Source of the DNA: Virgisporangium ochraceum
GTDB lineage: Bacteria; Actinomycetota; Actinomycetes; Mycobacteriales; Micromonosporaceae
Direction: 5' to 3'
Length of the DNA stretch: 64,000 bases
Assembly (NCBI RefSeq): GCF_016863655.1
Contig: NZ_BOPH01000017.1
Location: forward strand, 124,001 to 188,000
Shown: in pieces, positions 52,958 through 60,820 of the stretch
Layout: the number at the start of each line of letters is the position of its first letter
Numbering within the stretch: the stretch's first letter is position 1
Translations under genes and position numbers: made by a program
Notes under the pieces: generated by a model
The model's input: only the letters and a program-made list of their open reading frames with translations
Database searches by the model: none
What the model was told of the DNA's origin: nothing

Positions 52958-54060
52958 CGGTGGCTCCCCTCGAACGAGGCCAGGTAGGCCGCGAACTGTT
53001 CCTGCTGCTCGTCCAGTTCCGGAGAGCCCTCCGGGTAGACGTGGTCGAAGAGCGTCAGGGGATCCGGGTCGGGCATCGCGAGGACCCGTTCACGCAGCTC
53101 GAGGGCCTGCGTAGCGGCCGAGTCGTCGCAATCGGCGAAGAACGCGTCGTCGGCGAGACCCTCGTTGGAAAGCAGGAGGCGCATCCGCTTGATCGGGTCC
53201 TTGGCCTGCCAGGCCTCGACCTCGCTGGCGATGCGGTAGCGCGTGGGGTCGTCGTTCGTGGTGTGCGCGCCCATGCGGTAGGTGTAGGCCTCGATCAGCG
53301 ACGGGCCCTGGCCGTGCCGGGCGTCGTCGACGGCCTTCCGGGTGACGGCGTACGTGGCCAGCACGTCGTTGCCGTCTACCCGCACGCCGGGGAAGCCGAA
53401 GCCGTTGGCGCGCTGGTAGAGCGGCACGCGGGTCTGGCGCTCGAGCGGCTCGGAGATCGCGTACTGGTTGTTCTGGCAGAAGAACACGACCGGCGCGTTG
53501 AACACCGACGAGTACACGAACGCCTCGTTCACGTCGCCCTGGCTGGACGCTCCGTCACCGAAGTAGGCGATGACGGCTTCGCCCTCGTCGGTGCCGACCT
53601 TCCCGTCCATCGTGATGCCCATGGCGTAGCCGGTGGCGTGCAGGGTCTGCGCGCCGATCACGATCGTGTACATGTGGAACTTGTGTGCCTGGGAGTCCCA
53701 GCCGCCCTGGTCGACGCCGCGGAACAGGCCCAGCGGCATGATCGGGTCGATGCCGCGGGTGTAGAGCACGCCGTGCTCGCGGTACGTCGGGAAGGCCATG
53801 TCCTGCGGGCGCAGCGCCCGACCGGATCCCACCTGGGCCGCCTCCTGGCCCAGCAGGCTGGCCCAGATGCCCAGCTCACCCTGGCGTTGCAGGGCGGTGG
53901 CCTCGGCGTCGAGCTTGCGGACGGTGACGAGGTCGCGGTAGAGCCCGCGGTACTCGTCGGGGGTGAACTCGACGGAGTATTCGGGATGTTCCACCCGTTC
54001 CCCGTCGGGGCTCAGTAGCTGTACGAAGTCGGGGTCGGGCCCCGGACCTCCCTTGGCCAT
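52954..54060 (-). CDS. bkdA: Branched-chain 2-oxo acid dehydrogenase E1 alpha subunit
   Basis: A 368-aa ThDP-binding subunit. The motif GDGASSQGDVNEAFVYSSVF with NNQYAIS is the GDG-x27-NN ThDP signature. The phosphorylation-loop-like MGAHTTNDDPTRYR region and PTYREHGVLYTRGIDP are typical. The ATG at 54060 has GGGAGAAC 7 nt upstream; the frame is open further upstream but without support. It is the first gene of the bkdABC operon. Confidence 0.93.
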   Translation of the reverse strand: MAKGGPGPDPDFVQLLSPDGERVEHPEYSVEFTPDEYRGLYRDLVTVRKLDAEATALQRQGELGIWASLLGQEAAQVGSGRALRPQDMAFPTYREHGVLYTRGIDPIMPLGLFRGVDQGGWDSQAHKFHMYTIVIGAQTLHATGYAMGITMDGKVGTDEGEAVIAYFGDGASSQGDVNEAFVYSSVFNAPVVFFCQNNQYAISEPLERQTRVPLYQRANGFGFPGVRVDGNDVLATYAVTRKAVDDARHGQGPSLIEAYTYRMGAHTTNDDPTRYRIASEVEAWQAKDPIKRMRLLLSNEGLADDAFFADCDDSAATQALELRERVLAMPDPDPLTLFDHVYPEGSPELDEQQEQFAAYLASFEGSHR

Positions 54061-54351
54061 TCGTGTTCTCCCTGTCGTGTCTCGCGACGGCAGCGGGGTG
54101 ACCCTGCCGCGCAGCGGGGTGGCGCCGCGCGCTCCGCCCGATCGGGGGTGGCGCTCGCGGCGGGAGTGTGACGCCGGCGCCAGGCCACGCAGGTTGTGCG
54201 AAGGCCGCGGCCCCGGTGCCGCCGGGTCCAGTCTCGCAGAAAGTTCCGTCGGGACCAGAGGCAAGACGTCCATGGGCCCTCATGTTCGCGTCCGACCGAG
54301 GTCCACGCGCGTTGGAACCTGTGTCGATGGTCAATGGACGAAGGAGTCCGC

Positions 54352-55149
54352 GTGCCCTTCCCCCCGCACGCCCCGGTGACCCACAAGGCACCGGTCCGCT
54401 CGCCGAGCCGGCGCGCCTGGATCGCGGTCGGCCTGCTCATCGCGCTGACGGCGCTGCCGACGCTGGTGGTGGTCCTGGCCGGTCGGGCAGCGCTGCGTGA
54501 CGACGGCGGGCCCGACGGCTACCGCGCCGACGGCGGTCCACCGGTCCTCGTCGAGCCCGCGCCCGGCGGTCCGCCCGTGCGGCCGCCGGCGGGCCTCGCG
54601 CCCGAGGACGGCGCCCGGGCCGACGGGTCTGTGGCGTCGGCCGCGCCCGCCCAGGCTCCCGCCGCGGTCGCCGATGGCAACCGGCCGGAGTCGAGCCCGT
54701 GCCCGACACCGACGCCCGGCAACGTGCCCGGAACACCCCCCGGGACCGCACCGGGTTCGGGCGGGGCACAGGCCGCGGGTGGCGGCGGCGCGTCGGCCGG
54801 TGGCGCTCCGCCGCCGGTGTCAGGCGGTTCCGGTGACGGCGTGAGCACGCCTCCCGTCCAGGCCGGCCCGGACCCGGGGCAGGGCGGCGACGGGTCCGAC
54901 GACGGGTCCGGCCACGACTCCGGTCACGACTCCGGCCACGGCGACGGCGGAGACGACTCCGGTGGTCAGGTGGCCGCCCCGGCGGCACCCGGCCGCCACG
55001 GTGGCGACTCCGGCGGTCGCGGTGGCGACTCCGGTGGTCACGACGGTGGCGGCGGTCAGCACTCCGGTGGCGGCAGCGGGTCGGGATCGTCCACCGGGTC
55101 GGGGTTCATCGAGAACGTGCTCGAAGGCCTCGGTATCAAGGTCGGATAA
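54352..55149 (+). CDS. Low-complexity secreted or membrane-anchored protein (265 aa)
   Basis: A hydrophobic helix at about residues 22-45 follows a basic N-terminus, so it is a signal anchor or signal peptide. The rest is Pro/Gly/Ser/Asp/His-rich with DSGHDSGHGDGG and GGDSGGRGGDSGG repeats. A short amphipathic end (SGFIENVLEGLGIKVG) is the only ordered part. The His/Asp-rich stretch might bind metal, which is speculative. The GTG start has AAGGAG 5 nt upstream. No homologue family is recognised. Confidence 0.65.
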   Translation: MPFPPHAPVTHKAPVRSPSRRAWIAVGLLIALTALPTLVVVLAGRAALRDDGGPDGYRADGGPPVLVEPAPGGPPVRPPAGLAPEDGARADGSVASAAPAQAPAAVADGNRPESSPCPTPTPGNVPGTPPGTAPGSGGAQAAGGGGASAGGAPPPVSGGSGDGVSTPPVQAGPDPGQGGDGSDDGSGHDSGHDSGHGDGGDDSGGQVAAPAAPGRHGGDSGGRGGDSGGHDGGGGQHSGGGSGSGSSTGSGFIENVLEGLGIKVG

Positions 55150-55152
55150 GGT
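55147..55152 (+). promoter_or_regulatory. Leaderless -10 element overlapping the upstream stop
   Basis: TAAGGT, beginning at the TAA stop of the preceding gene, 6 nt before the GTG at 55159. Confidence 0.5.
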
Positions 55153-55158
55153 TCCCGC

Positions 55159-55767
55159 GTGGTTCATGTGCGGCGGTACGAGCCGGCCGATCTCGATGCG
55201 ATACGGGAGGTTTGCGTCCTCACCGGGCATGTCGGGCGGGATGCGCGCGGGAGCATGACCGACACGTCACTGCTGCCCGACACGTTCGCCGAGCCGTACG
55301 TCGTCTTCGACCCGCTGCTCGCGTTCGTGGCCGACGACGGTGGCCGGGCGGTCGGATACGTCCTCGGCACCGCCGACACGGTGGCGTTCACCGAGTGGTT
55401 CCGGACCACGTGGCTGCCGATGGTGGCGCCCCGGCACGCGGGGCGGCCGGCCGAGGTCACCGACTTCGAGAGCCTGATCCTCGAGCTGATGTACGACCCG
55501 GCCCGCATGGTGCACGACGACCTGGCCGAGTACCCGGCCCACCTGCACATCGACATCCTGCCCGAGTACCAGGGCCAGGGCCTGGGCCGGAAGCTGATCG
55601 ACGCGTTCCGGGGCGGGCTGGCGAGCCGTGGCGTCGAGAGGTTCCACCTCTCGATGGACCCGAAGAACGTCGACGCCCGGGCGTTCTACGACCGGCTCGG
55701 GTTCGAGCCGATCCGGGTGTCGTCCGACCCGGGCGGCACCTACCTCGGCCGCAGCAGCGGCGGGTAG
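55159..55767 (+). CDS. GNAT-family N-acetyltransferase
   Basis: A 202-aa protein. The GNAT core ends with the acetyl-CoA loop LPEYQGQGLGRKLIDAF (about residues 135-150) and FHLSMDPKNVDARAFYDRLGF. An extra insertion (about 70-115) includes EFDSL-like conserved acids. It resembles the bacterial relatives of the O-GlcNAcase-associated acetyltransferase group; the substrate is unknown. The start is probably leaderless, at the GTG. Confidence 0.9.
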   Translation: MVHVRRYEPADLDAIREVCVLTGHVGRDARGSMTDTSLLPDTFAEPYVVFDPLLAFVADDGGRAVGYVLGTADTVAFTEWFRTTWLPMVAPRHAGRPAEVTDFESLILELMYDPARMVHDDLAEYPAHLHIDILPEYQGQGLGRKLIDAFRGGLASRGVERFHLSMDPKNVDARAFYDRLGFEPIRVSSDPGGTYLGRSSGG

Positions 55768-55867
55768 AGCCCCGCGTCGTGACGCGAGGCGCTCACCGCG
55801 GTGGGCGCGGCGATCCCGGCCGACTGGCTGCGCGGTCACCGACCGGACGATGGTGGTGGCCGCCCGG

Positions 55868-57040
55868 TCACTCAGCTTCGTCGTCGCCGCGTAGGTTGTA
55901 GGTGGCCAGCCAGTCGGCGACGGCCTTCTCGTCGTCGAGGTCGACGCCGTCCTTCAGCAGCTCGATCATCGCGGTCGCCGCTTCGCTGCGGTGCGAGCCG
56001 CTGCGGGCGCGCTGCGCGAACTCGGTGCGGTTCAACGCGACCGCGGCCACGTTCTGCGCGACCTCGCGGGCCGGCAGCCCGCTCATCCGCCCGGCCCACC
56101 GCACCCACGCCGAGAGCACCTTCGGGACAAGCTCGATGTCGGCGCGGTCGAGTAGGGCGCGCGCTGGCAACCAGTCCAACAGAAAGGTTCTGACCGTGGC
56201 GGGGTCCCACCGCAACGGGTCGCTCTCCGCGAAACCACTGATGAGCTTCAACGCGAAATCCCTCGACTCCGCGTCGGCCTTCGCGATGCGCGCGGCCTCG
56301 GGCGCGTCGAGGAAGTCCTTGACGGTGAGCTCGTCGTTCTCCGGCAGCAGGCGCAGACGGAGCGCGGCGAGCGCGCGGTCGCTGGTGAGCGAACGCGTCT
56401 CGGGCAGCGTGGCGAGGTCGTCGGTGGTCGCGAGGAAGCGCTCGACCTCCGCGCGGAGCTTGCGCGGGTCGACCTCGGTGAGCCGCACCTTCGGGTCGGT
56501 GGCCGTGGCCGCCTCGAGCTGGGCGAGCAGGGCGCCGGCCGGTGCGGCGACGAAGAGGTCGCGGAGCTGGCCCTCGTCGTGGTCGACGACGGCGGCGACG
56601 ACGTGGTCGGGCCCGCCGTCGTCGGGGTCGTCGTACGTGAACGACGCCAGGTAGGTGACGCTGTCCTTGTCACCGAAGACATGCGCGCCGGTGGGCCGCA
56701 CCTGTGCCAGGTGCTCCAGCCACCTGGGCGGGTCGTCCGGCGCGTCGGGCGCGTCGTCGCCGTAGGTCGCCAGCACGGCCTGGAGGAGCGCGGCGGGGCG
56801 GGTCTGGTTCCGGGTGAGGTGCTGGCGCAGGCCCTCGGTGGTCTCCGCGAGCACGGCGGCCCGGTTCCCGTCGGCGATCGCGTACGCGGCGCCGAGCATC
56901 GTCGACACCACCAGTTCGGCGTCGTAGGCGGAACCGACCCGGTCGAGGTCGCCGGCGACGGAGAGGAACAGGTCGTAGCGCTCGGCCGCCGCGCTGCGAC
57001 GCTGCGCGGGAACCTCGCCCGCTGCCTCGGGGGTGGGCAT
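55868..57040 (-). CDS. Hypothetical protein (390 aa)
   Basis: A mostly helical soluble protein with Asp/Glu-rich N-terminal half, YLASFTYDDPDDGGPDHVVA, and a C-terminal helical part LSAWVRWAGRMSGLPAREVAQ. I do not recognise its family; similar large hypothetical proteins are found in actinobacteria. The ATG at 57040 has TAGACT 7 nt upstream. It stands between two GNAT genes. Confidence 0.7.
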   Translation of the reverse strand: MPTPEAAGEVPAQRRSAAAERYDLFLSVAGDLDRVGSAYDAELVVSTMLGAAYAIADGNRAAVLAETTEGLRQHLTRNQTRPAALLQAVLATYGDDAPDAPDDPPRWLEHLAQVRPTGAHVFGDKDSVTYLASFTYDDPDDGGPDHVVAAVVDHDEGQLRDLFVAAPAGALLAQLEAATATDPKVRLTEVDPRKLRAEVERFLATTDDLATLPETRSLTSDRALAALRLRLLPENDELTVKDFLDAPEAARIAKADAESRDFALKLISGFAESDPLRWDPATVRTFLLDWLPARALLDRADIELVPKVLSAWVRWAGRMSGLPAREVAQNVAAVALNRTEFAQRARSGSHRSEAATAMIELLKDGVDLDDEKAVADWLATYNLRGDDEAE

Positions 57041-57047
57041 GGGCGCG

Positions 57048-57053
57048 AGTCTA
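57048..57053 (-). promoter_or_regulatory. Leaderless -10 element
   Basis: TAGACT on the minus strand, 7 nt before the ATG at 57040. Confidence 0.45.
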
Positions 57054-57120
57054 CGTCGCAGCCTCGGTGCAGTTCGGCCGATCGGCCACGCGCCGCCGCG
57101 CCGGCGACCAGCATGAGAAC

Positions 57121-57636
57121 ATGACGCAGACTCTCGCTCCGCGCCTCGCCGTGGGGGTGCGCCCGTACCGGGCCGCCGACCACAACGCCTGCCGTCGGCT
57201 GTGGGGCGAACTGGTCGAGCAGCAGTGGGGGCTCTACGGCGCGCCGAGCGGAGACGACGATCCGGGCGCCGGGTTCGAGGAGTACCTCACCCGGCTCGAC
57301 CTCGCCGGTATGTGGGTGGCCGACGACAACGGCGTGGTCGGGCTGATCGGCCTGGTACTGGGCGGCACCGGTGGGGCGGTGGACCCGGTCGTGGTCACCG
57401 GCCGCCGTCGTGGTGAAGGCATCGGGCGGGCGTTGCTGCTGCACGTGGCCGGGCAGGCCCGTGCGAGGGGACTGCGTGAGCTGACGATCTCGCCGGCCTG
57501 GCGCAACGCGGAGGCGATCCACTGCCTGCACGCCGCGGGCTTCGACGTCCTCACCAACATCACCCTGGCGATGCGGCTCGACGACCGTTCCTTTCAGCCG
57601 GGGCCGGATCTGCACGAACGGAGTTTCCGCAGCTGA
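57121..57636 (+). CDS. GNAT-family N-acetyltransferase 2
   Basis: A 171-aa protein with VRPYRAADHNACRRLW, GMWVADDNGVVGLIG and the acetyl-CoA motif VTGRRRGEGIGRALLLHVAG, then AWRNAEAIHCLHAAGFD. The substrate is unknown. The ATG at 57121 has a weak CAGCAT 6 nt before it; an in-frame start at 57067 is less likely. It ends just before a DnaA-box pair. Confidence 0.88.
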   Translation: MTQTLAPRLAVGVRPYRAADHNACRRLWGELVEQQWGLYGAPSGDDDPGAGFEEYLTRLDLAGMWVADDNGVVGLIGLVLGGTGGAVDPVVVTGRRRGEGIGRALLLHVAGQARARGLRELTISPAWRNAEAIHCLHAAGFDVLTNITLAMRLDDRSFQPGPDLHERSFRS

Positions 57637-57640
57637 CGCC

Positions 57641-57665
57641 TGTGGATAACGTCGAGTTGTCCACA
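57641..57665. promoter_or_regulatory. Inverted pair of DnaA boxes
   Basis: TGTGGATAA (57641-57649; reverse complement TTATCCACA, the perfect consensus) and TTGTCCACA (57657-57665, the high-GC actinobacterial form) face each other across 7 bp. With flanks this is a 12-bp inverted repeat with one mismatch. It lies upstream of the DUF4192 gene. Confidence 0.7.
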
Positions 57666-57716
57666 GGCGGACGGTTGCCTGTTCCGTCGTGCGGCGGGCT
57701 CCCCGAGCCTTGGCTC

Positions 57717-58721
57717 ATGTCTCACGTCATGCTCCGGTCGCCGGCCGACGTCATCGCGGCGGTGCCGTACCTGTTCGGGTTCCATCCGGCCGACAGCCTC
57801 GTGCTGTTGGCGTTCCACGGGAAACGCATCGTCTTCCAGGCCCGGGCCGACCTCCTGCCGGCCAGCGACGTCGAGGGGGTCGAGGCCGTCGGTGCGAGGC
57901 TGGCCGCGATCACCAGCCGGAGCGGTCCGGCCGGGGTCATCCTCATCGGGTACGGGCCGGAGCCGGCCGTCCTTCCACTGGTCGGGTCGGTGGGCAGCGG
58001 GCTCGCGAGCCACCAGATCCCGGTGCTCAGCGTGCTGCGGGTCGACGGGGGCCGGTACCGGGAGATGCTCTGCGACAACCCGGTGTGCTGCCCGCCCGAG
58101 GGTGTGCCGTTCGACCCCGCCACCACCCAGATCGCCGCGTCGGCCACGTTCGCCGGCTTGGTCGTGCACCCCGACCGGGCGGCGCTGGCCGCCACCATCG
58201 ATCCGGTCGCGGGCGCCGGAATCGAGCCCGAGATCGCGGCCGCGCTCGACCGCCTCGCGGCGTTGCCGGGCGGCCAGCGCGGCCTGAGGACGGCGGTCCG
58301 CACGGCGGTGCGGCAGGCGTTCGAGCGGTACATGAACGGCGGTCGGCTCGACGACGACGAGGTCGCCTGGCTGGCGGTGCTGCTGTCCGACGTCGTGCTC
58401 CGCGACGACACCTGGTCGCGGCTCGTCGCGGGGCGGTCGGTGCCCGCACACGAGGAGATCTGGCGAGACCTGGTGCGCCGGGTGCCACGGAGGTACGTCC
58501 CGGCGCCGGCGACGCTGCTGGCCCTGGTGGCCTGGCGCACCGGCAGCGGGGTGCTGGCGGAGATGGCGGCCGAGCGGGCGCTGGAGGCCGATCCGGCGTA
58601 CCGGCTCGCCCAGCTCGTGCTGCACGCGATGCGCAACGGGCTCCCGCCGACCGCGCTCGACGGGCGACCGGAGCGGCGGCTGCGCCGGCGCCGGGTGCCG
58701 CGGGTCAGCGAGGCGGCGTGA
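57717..58721 (+). CDS. DUF4192 family protein
   Basis: A 334-aa protein. It starts with the DUF4192 hallmark [27 protein letters not shown] (about residues 8-34). The rest is a globular cytoplasmic domain, ending in helices [22 protein letters not shown]. It is found throughout actinobacteria; function unknown. ATG at 57717 is preferred; GTG at 57642 would put the DnaA boxes inside the coding sequence. Its 3' end overlaps that of fdhD by 17 bases. Confidence 0.85.
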   Translation: MSHVMLRSPADVIAAVPYLFGFHPADSLVLLAFHGKRIVFQARADLLPASDVEGVEAVGARLAAITSRSGPAGVILIGYGPEPAVLPLVGSVGSGLASHQIPVLSVLRVDGGRYREMLCDNPVCCPPEGVPFDPATTQIAASATFAGLVVHPDRAALAATIDPVAGAGIEPEIAAALDRLAALPGGQRGLRTAVRTAVRQAFERYMNGGRLDDDEVAWLAVLLSDVVLRDDTWSRLVAGRSVPAHEEIWRDLVRRVPRRYVPAPATLLALVAWRTGSGVLAEMAAERALEADPAYRLAQLVLHAMRNGLPPTALDGRPERRLRRRRVPRVSEAA

Positions 58722-59550
58722 TCACCCGCTTGTCGCCCGCGTAGATGTTGAACGCCCGGTCGCGGAGGAAGCCGACGAGCGTCAGCCCCGACTCGGCGGC
58801 CAGATCGACGGCCAGCGTGCTCGGCGCCGACACGGCCGCGAGCACCGGAATGCCGGCCAGGGTGGCCTTCTGTACGAGCTCGAAGCTGGCCCGGCCACTG
58901 ACCATGAGCACGTGGCCGGTGGCGGGCAGCCGGCCGTTCCGCGCCGCCCAGCCGACGACCTTGTCGACCGCGTTGTGGCGGCCCACGTCCTCCCGGACGC
59001 ACACGAGGTCGCCGGCCGCGGTGAACAGGCCGGCGGCGTGCAGGCCACCGGTGGCGTCGAAGGCCTTCTGGGCGGCGCGCAGCGTGTCGGGCAGCGTCAC
59101 GAGCGTGGTGGCGTCGACGGTCACCGGGTCGGCGCCGAGGTCGTGGCGCGAGCGCACCCGTACGGCGTCGATGCTGGCCTTGCCGCAGACCCCGCAGGAG
59201 GAGGTGGTGTAGAAGTTCCGCGACGGGTCGGTCGTGGGTGGTTCCACGCCGGGTGCCAGGGCGACGTCGACCACGTTGTACGTGTTGGGCTCGTTGTCGC
59301 CGGCGCACAGTTGCGCGGTCACCACGTCGTCGGGCGAGGCGATGACGCCTTCGGTCACGAGGAAGCCGATGGCCAGGTCGAGGTCGTTGCCGGGGGTGCG
59401 CATGGTCACGGCCAGCGGGGGGCGCGGCCCGCCCGCGGGTCCGACCCGGATCTCCAGCGGCTCCTCGGCGGCCAGGGTGTCGGGACGGGTGCGGGTGGCG
59501 CCGTCCAGGTCGACGCGGGTGATGCGTCGGCGGGCTGTCACGCGTCCCAT
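58705..59550 (-). CDS. fdhD: FdhD sulfurtransferase for formate dehydrogenase
   Basis: A 281-aa protein that transfers sulfur from IscS-like desulfurase to the bis-MGD cofactor of formate dehydrogenase. The essential Cys-x2-Cys is in [49 protein letters not shown] and [14 protein letters not shown] are standard. ATG at 59550 is preferred to an upstream 59583; TACGCT is 6 nt before it. It is divergent from the mobA-like gene, whose own -10 is 45-50 bp away. No formate dehydrogenase gene is in this window. Confidence 0.95.
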   Translation of the reverse strand: MGRVTARRRITRVDLDGATRTRPDTLAAEEPLEIRVGPAGGPRPPLAVTMRTPGNDLDLAIGFLVTEGVIASPDDVVTAQLCAGDNEPNTYNVVDVALAPGVEPPTTDPSRNFYTTSSCGVCGKASIDAVRVRSRHDLGADPVTVDATTLVTLPDTLRAAQKAFDATGGLHAAGLFTAAGDLVCVREDVGRHNAVDKVVGWAARNGRLPATGHVLMVSGRASFELVQKATLAGIPVLAAVSAPSTLAVDLAAESGLTLVGFLRDRAFNIYAGDKRVITPPR

Positions 59551-59556
59551 CGGTCG

Positions 59557-59562
59557 AGCGTA
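59557..59562 (-). promoter_or_regulatory. Leaderless -10 element of fdhD
   Basis: TACGCT on the minus strand, 6 nt before the fdhD ATG. Confidence 0.55.
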
Positions 59563-59606
59563 TGTCGAGGGCGGCACTGTCACACGGGAGGCGTCGGGCG
59601 GCGGCT

Positions 59607-59612
59607 TACGGT
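59607..59612 (+). promoter_or_regulatory. Leaderless -10 element of the mobA-like gene
   Basis: TACGGT, 6 nt before the GTG at 59619; divergent from the fdhD promoter. Confidence 0.5.
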
Positions 59613-59618
59613 GGGTGC

Positions 59619-60443
59619 GTGAGTCGGTTCGGGGTGGTGGTTCTGGCCGGGGGAGCGGGGCGGCGGCTGGGTGGTGCCGCGAAGCCCACGCTGGTGGTGG
59701 CCGGGCGTCCGATGCTGGCCCGGGTGCTGGCGGCTGTCGACGACGCGGCCGAACGGGTGGTGGTCGGGCCCCCGTCGTTGGGCCCGCTGGTGTCCGGGAT
59801 GTCGGCCGGCGGGATGTCGGCCGGCGGGGTCGTTCTGGTTCAGGAGGAGCCTCCCGGGGGTGGGCCGGTGGCGGGGCTGGCCGCCGGGCTCGCGGAGGTG
59901 TCCGCGGAGCACGTGCTCGTGCTCGCCGCTGACCTGCCTTTACTCACGCGGGAGGCGGTCGGGGCGCTGCTCGGGGCGCTGGGCGGCCACGACGGTGCGG
60001 TGTTCGTCGACGGGAACGGGCGGCAGCAGTGGCTCTGCGGGGCCTGGTCGTCGGAGGCGCTCCGGCGGCGGCTCGCGGTGATGGAGGCCGGGGGTCCGCT
60101 GGCCGGGCGGGCGATGCGGGAACTCGTCGCGCCGCTGGCGGTCGTCGGCGTCCAAGGCGACGACGTGCCGGTCGGCGGCGTGCCGGTCGGCGGCGTGCCC
60201 GGCAGTGGCATGCCCGGCGGCGTGCGGGGCGACGGCGTGCGGGGCGACGGTGTGCGGGGCGACGGTGTGCGGGGTAGCGGCGTGCGGGGCGACGGTGCGC
60301 CGGGCGATGGCGTGCGGGGCGATGGCGTGCGGGGCGATGGCGTGCGGGGCGACAGTGTGCCGGGCGACGGTGCCGGGCGGCCGCCGTGGTACGACTGCGA
60401 CACGCCGGCCGACCTGGCCGACGCCGAACGGAGGCTGACGTGA
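59619..60443 (+). CDS. mobA: MobA-like molybdopterin nucleotidyltransferase with minisatellite insertion
   Basis: A 274-aa protein of the MobA/NTP-transferase type, which adds GMP to molybdopterin. [20 protein letters not shown] is the nucleotide-binding start, VLAADLPLL the metal motif. Between about residues 182 and 252 is a pentapeptide repeat [VAM][RP]G[DSG][GS] encoded by 14 near-identical 15-bp units; a short two-copy version (GMSAG) lies at about 60-70. Normal MobA is about 190-200 aa. GTG start, probably leaderless. It overlaps the DUF6457 gene by GTGA. Confidence 0.88.
   Translation: MSRFGVVVLAGGAGRRLGGAAKPTLVVAGRPMLARVLAAVDDAAERVVVGPPSLGPLVSGMSAGGMSAGGVVLVQEEPPGGGPVAGLAAGLAEVSAEHVLVLAADLPLLTREAVGALLGALGGHDGAVFVDGNGRQQWLCGAWSSEALRRRLAVMEAGGPLAGRAMRELVAPLAVVGVQGDDVPVGGVPVGGVPGSGMPGGVRGDGVRGDGVRGDGVRGSGVRGDGAPGDGVRGDGVRGDGVRGDSVPGDGAGRPPWYDCDTPADLADAERRLT
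60165..60371 (+). repeat. 15-bp minisatellite in the mobA-like gene
   Basis: Fourteen units of consensus GTGCGGGGCGACGGT (one is 12 bp), 60165-60371. All stay in frame; the variants are mainly single-base changes (VRGDG, VPVGG, VRGSG, APGDG). It adds a flexible, Arg/Asp/Gly-rich loop. Confidence 0.92.
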
Positions 60444-60688
60444 CGTTGGACGAGTGGGTCGCCGCCGCGGCGGCCGAGTTGGAGCTCGGCGAGCTGCCTG
60501 CCGGCGAGCAGCAGCTCATCCTCGACCTGGCGCGTGAGGTTGCCCACAACGTGGTGCGTCCAGGGGCACCGGTGTCGGCGTACCTGGTCGGGCTGGCGGT
60601 GGGGCGCGGAGCGTCACTGGCCGACGCCACGCGGGCACTGACGGAGCTTGCTCAGCGCCACGGCGCGGCGGCGCGGGGTGGCGACTGA
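60440..60688 (+). CDS. DUF6457 domain protein (82 aa)
   Basis: A small helical protein ([20 protein letters not shown], then ILDLAREVAHNVVRPGAPVSAYL). It overlaps the mobA-like gene by GTGA; the DUF6457 family is typically found next to mobA and fdhD in actinobacteria, so a part in molybdenum-cofactor or formate-dehydrogenase maturation is likely. The stop codon is the start of a 22-bp tandem repeat. Confidence 0.8.
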   Translation: MTLDEWVAAAAAELELGELPAGEQQLILDLAREVAHNVVRPGAPVSAYLVGLAVGRGASLADATRALTELAQRHGAAARGGD

Positions 60689-60752
60689 GCCCCAGCGGAG
60701 CCGCGGCAGAGCCCCAATCGAGCCGCAGCAGGGCCCCGGCGGAGCCGCAGGC
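60687..60752 (+). repeat. 22-bp tandem repeat at the stop of the DUF6457 gene
   Basis: Three units, consensus GAGCCCCAGCGGAGCCGCAGCA (60687-60708, 60709-60730, 60731-60752), beginning in the TGA stop codon (60686-60688). Confidence 0.8.
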
Positions 60753-60808
60753 GGGCAGCAGCCGGCGTCGCGGGCGCAACCGTCGGCTCACCGGCCGCTC
60801 GGGCATCG

Positions 60809-60814
60809 TAGGGT
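60809..60814 (+). promoter_or_regulatory. Leaderless -10 element
   Basis: TAGGGT, 6 nt before the GTG at 60821, with no ribosome-binding site. Confidence 0.5.
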
Positions 60815-60820
60815 GGGCGC

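Noticed and set aside
54061-54351. Hidden gene between bkdA and the secreted protein
   Set aside because: No frame with an SD or conserved motif; only GC-rich sequence of 291 bp containing probable divergent promoters.
56248-57615. 455-aa minus-strand frame
   Set aside because: It spans two real genes on other frames and has no family features.
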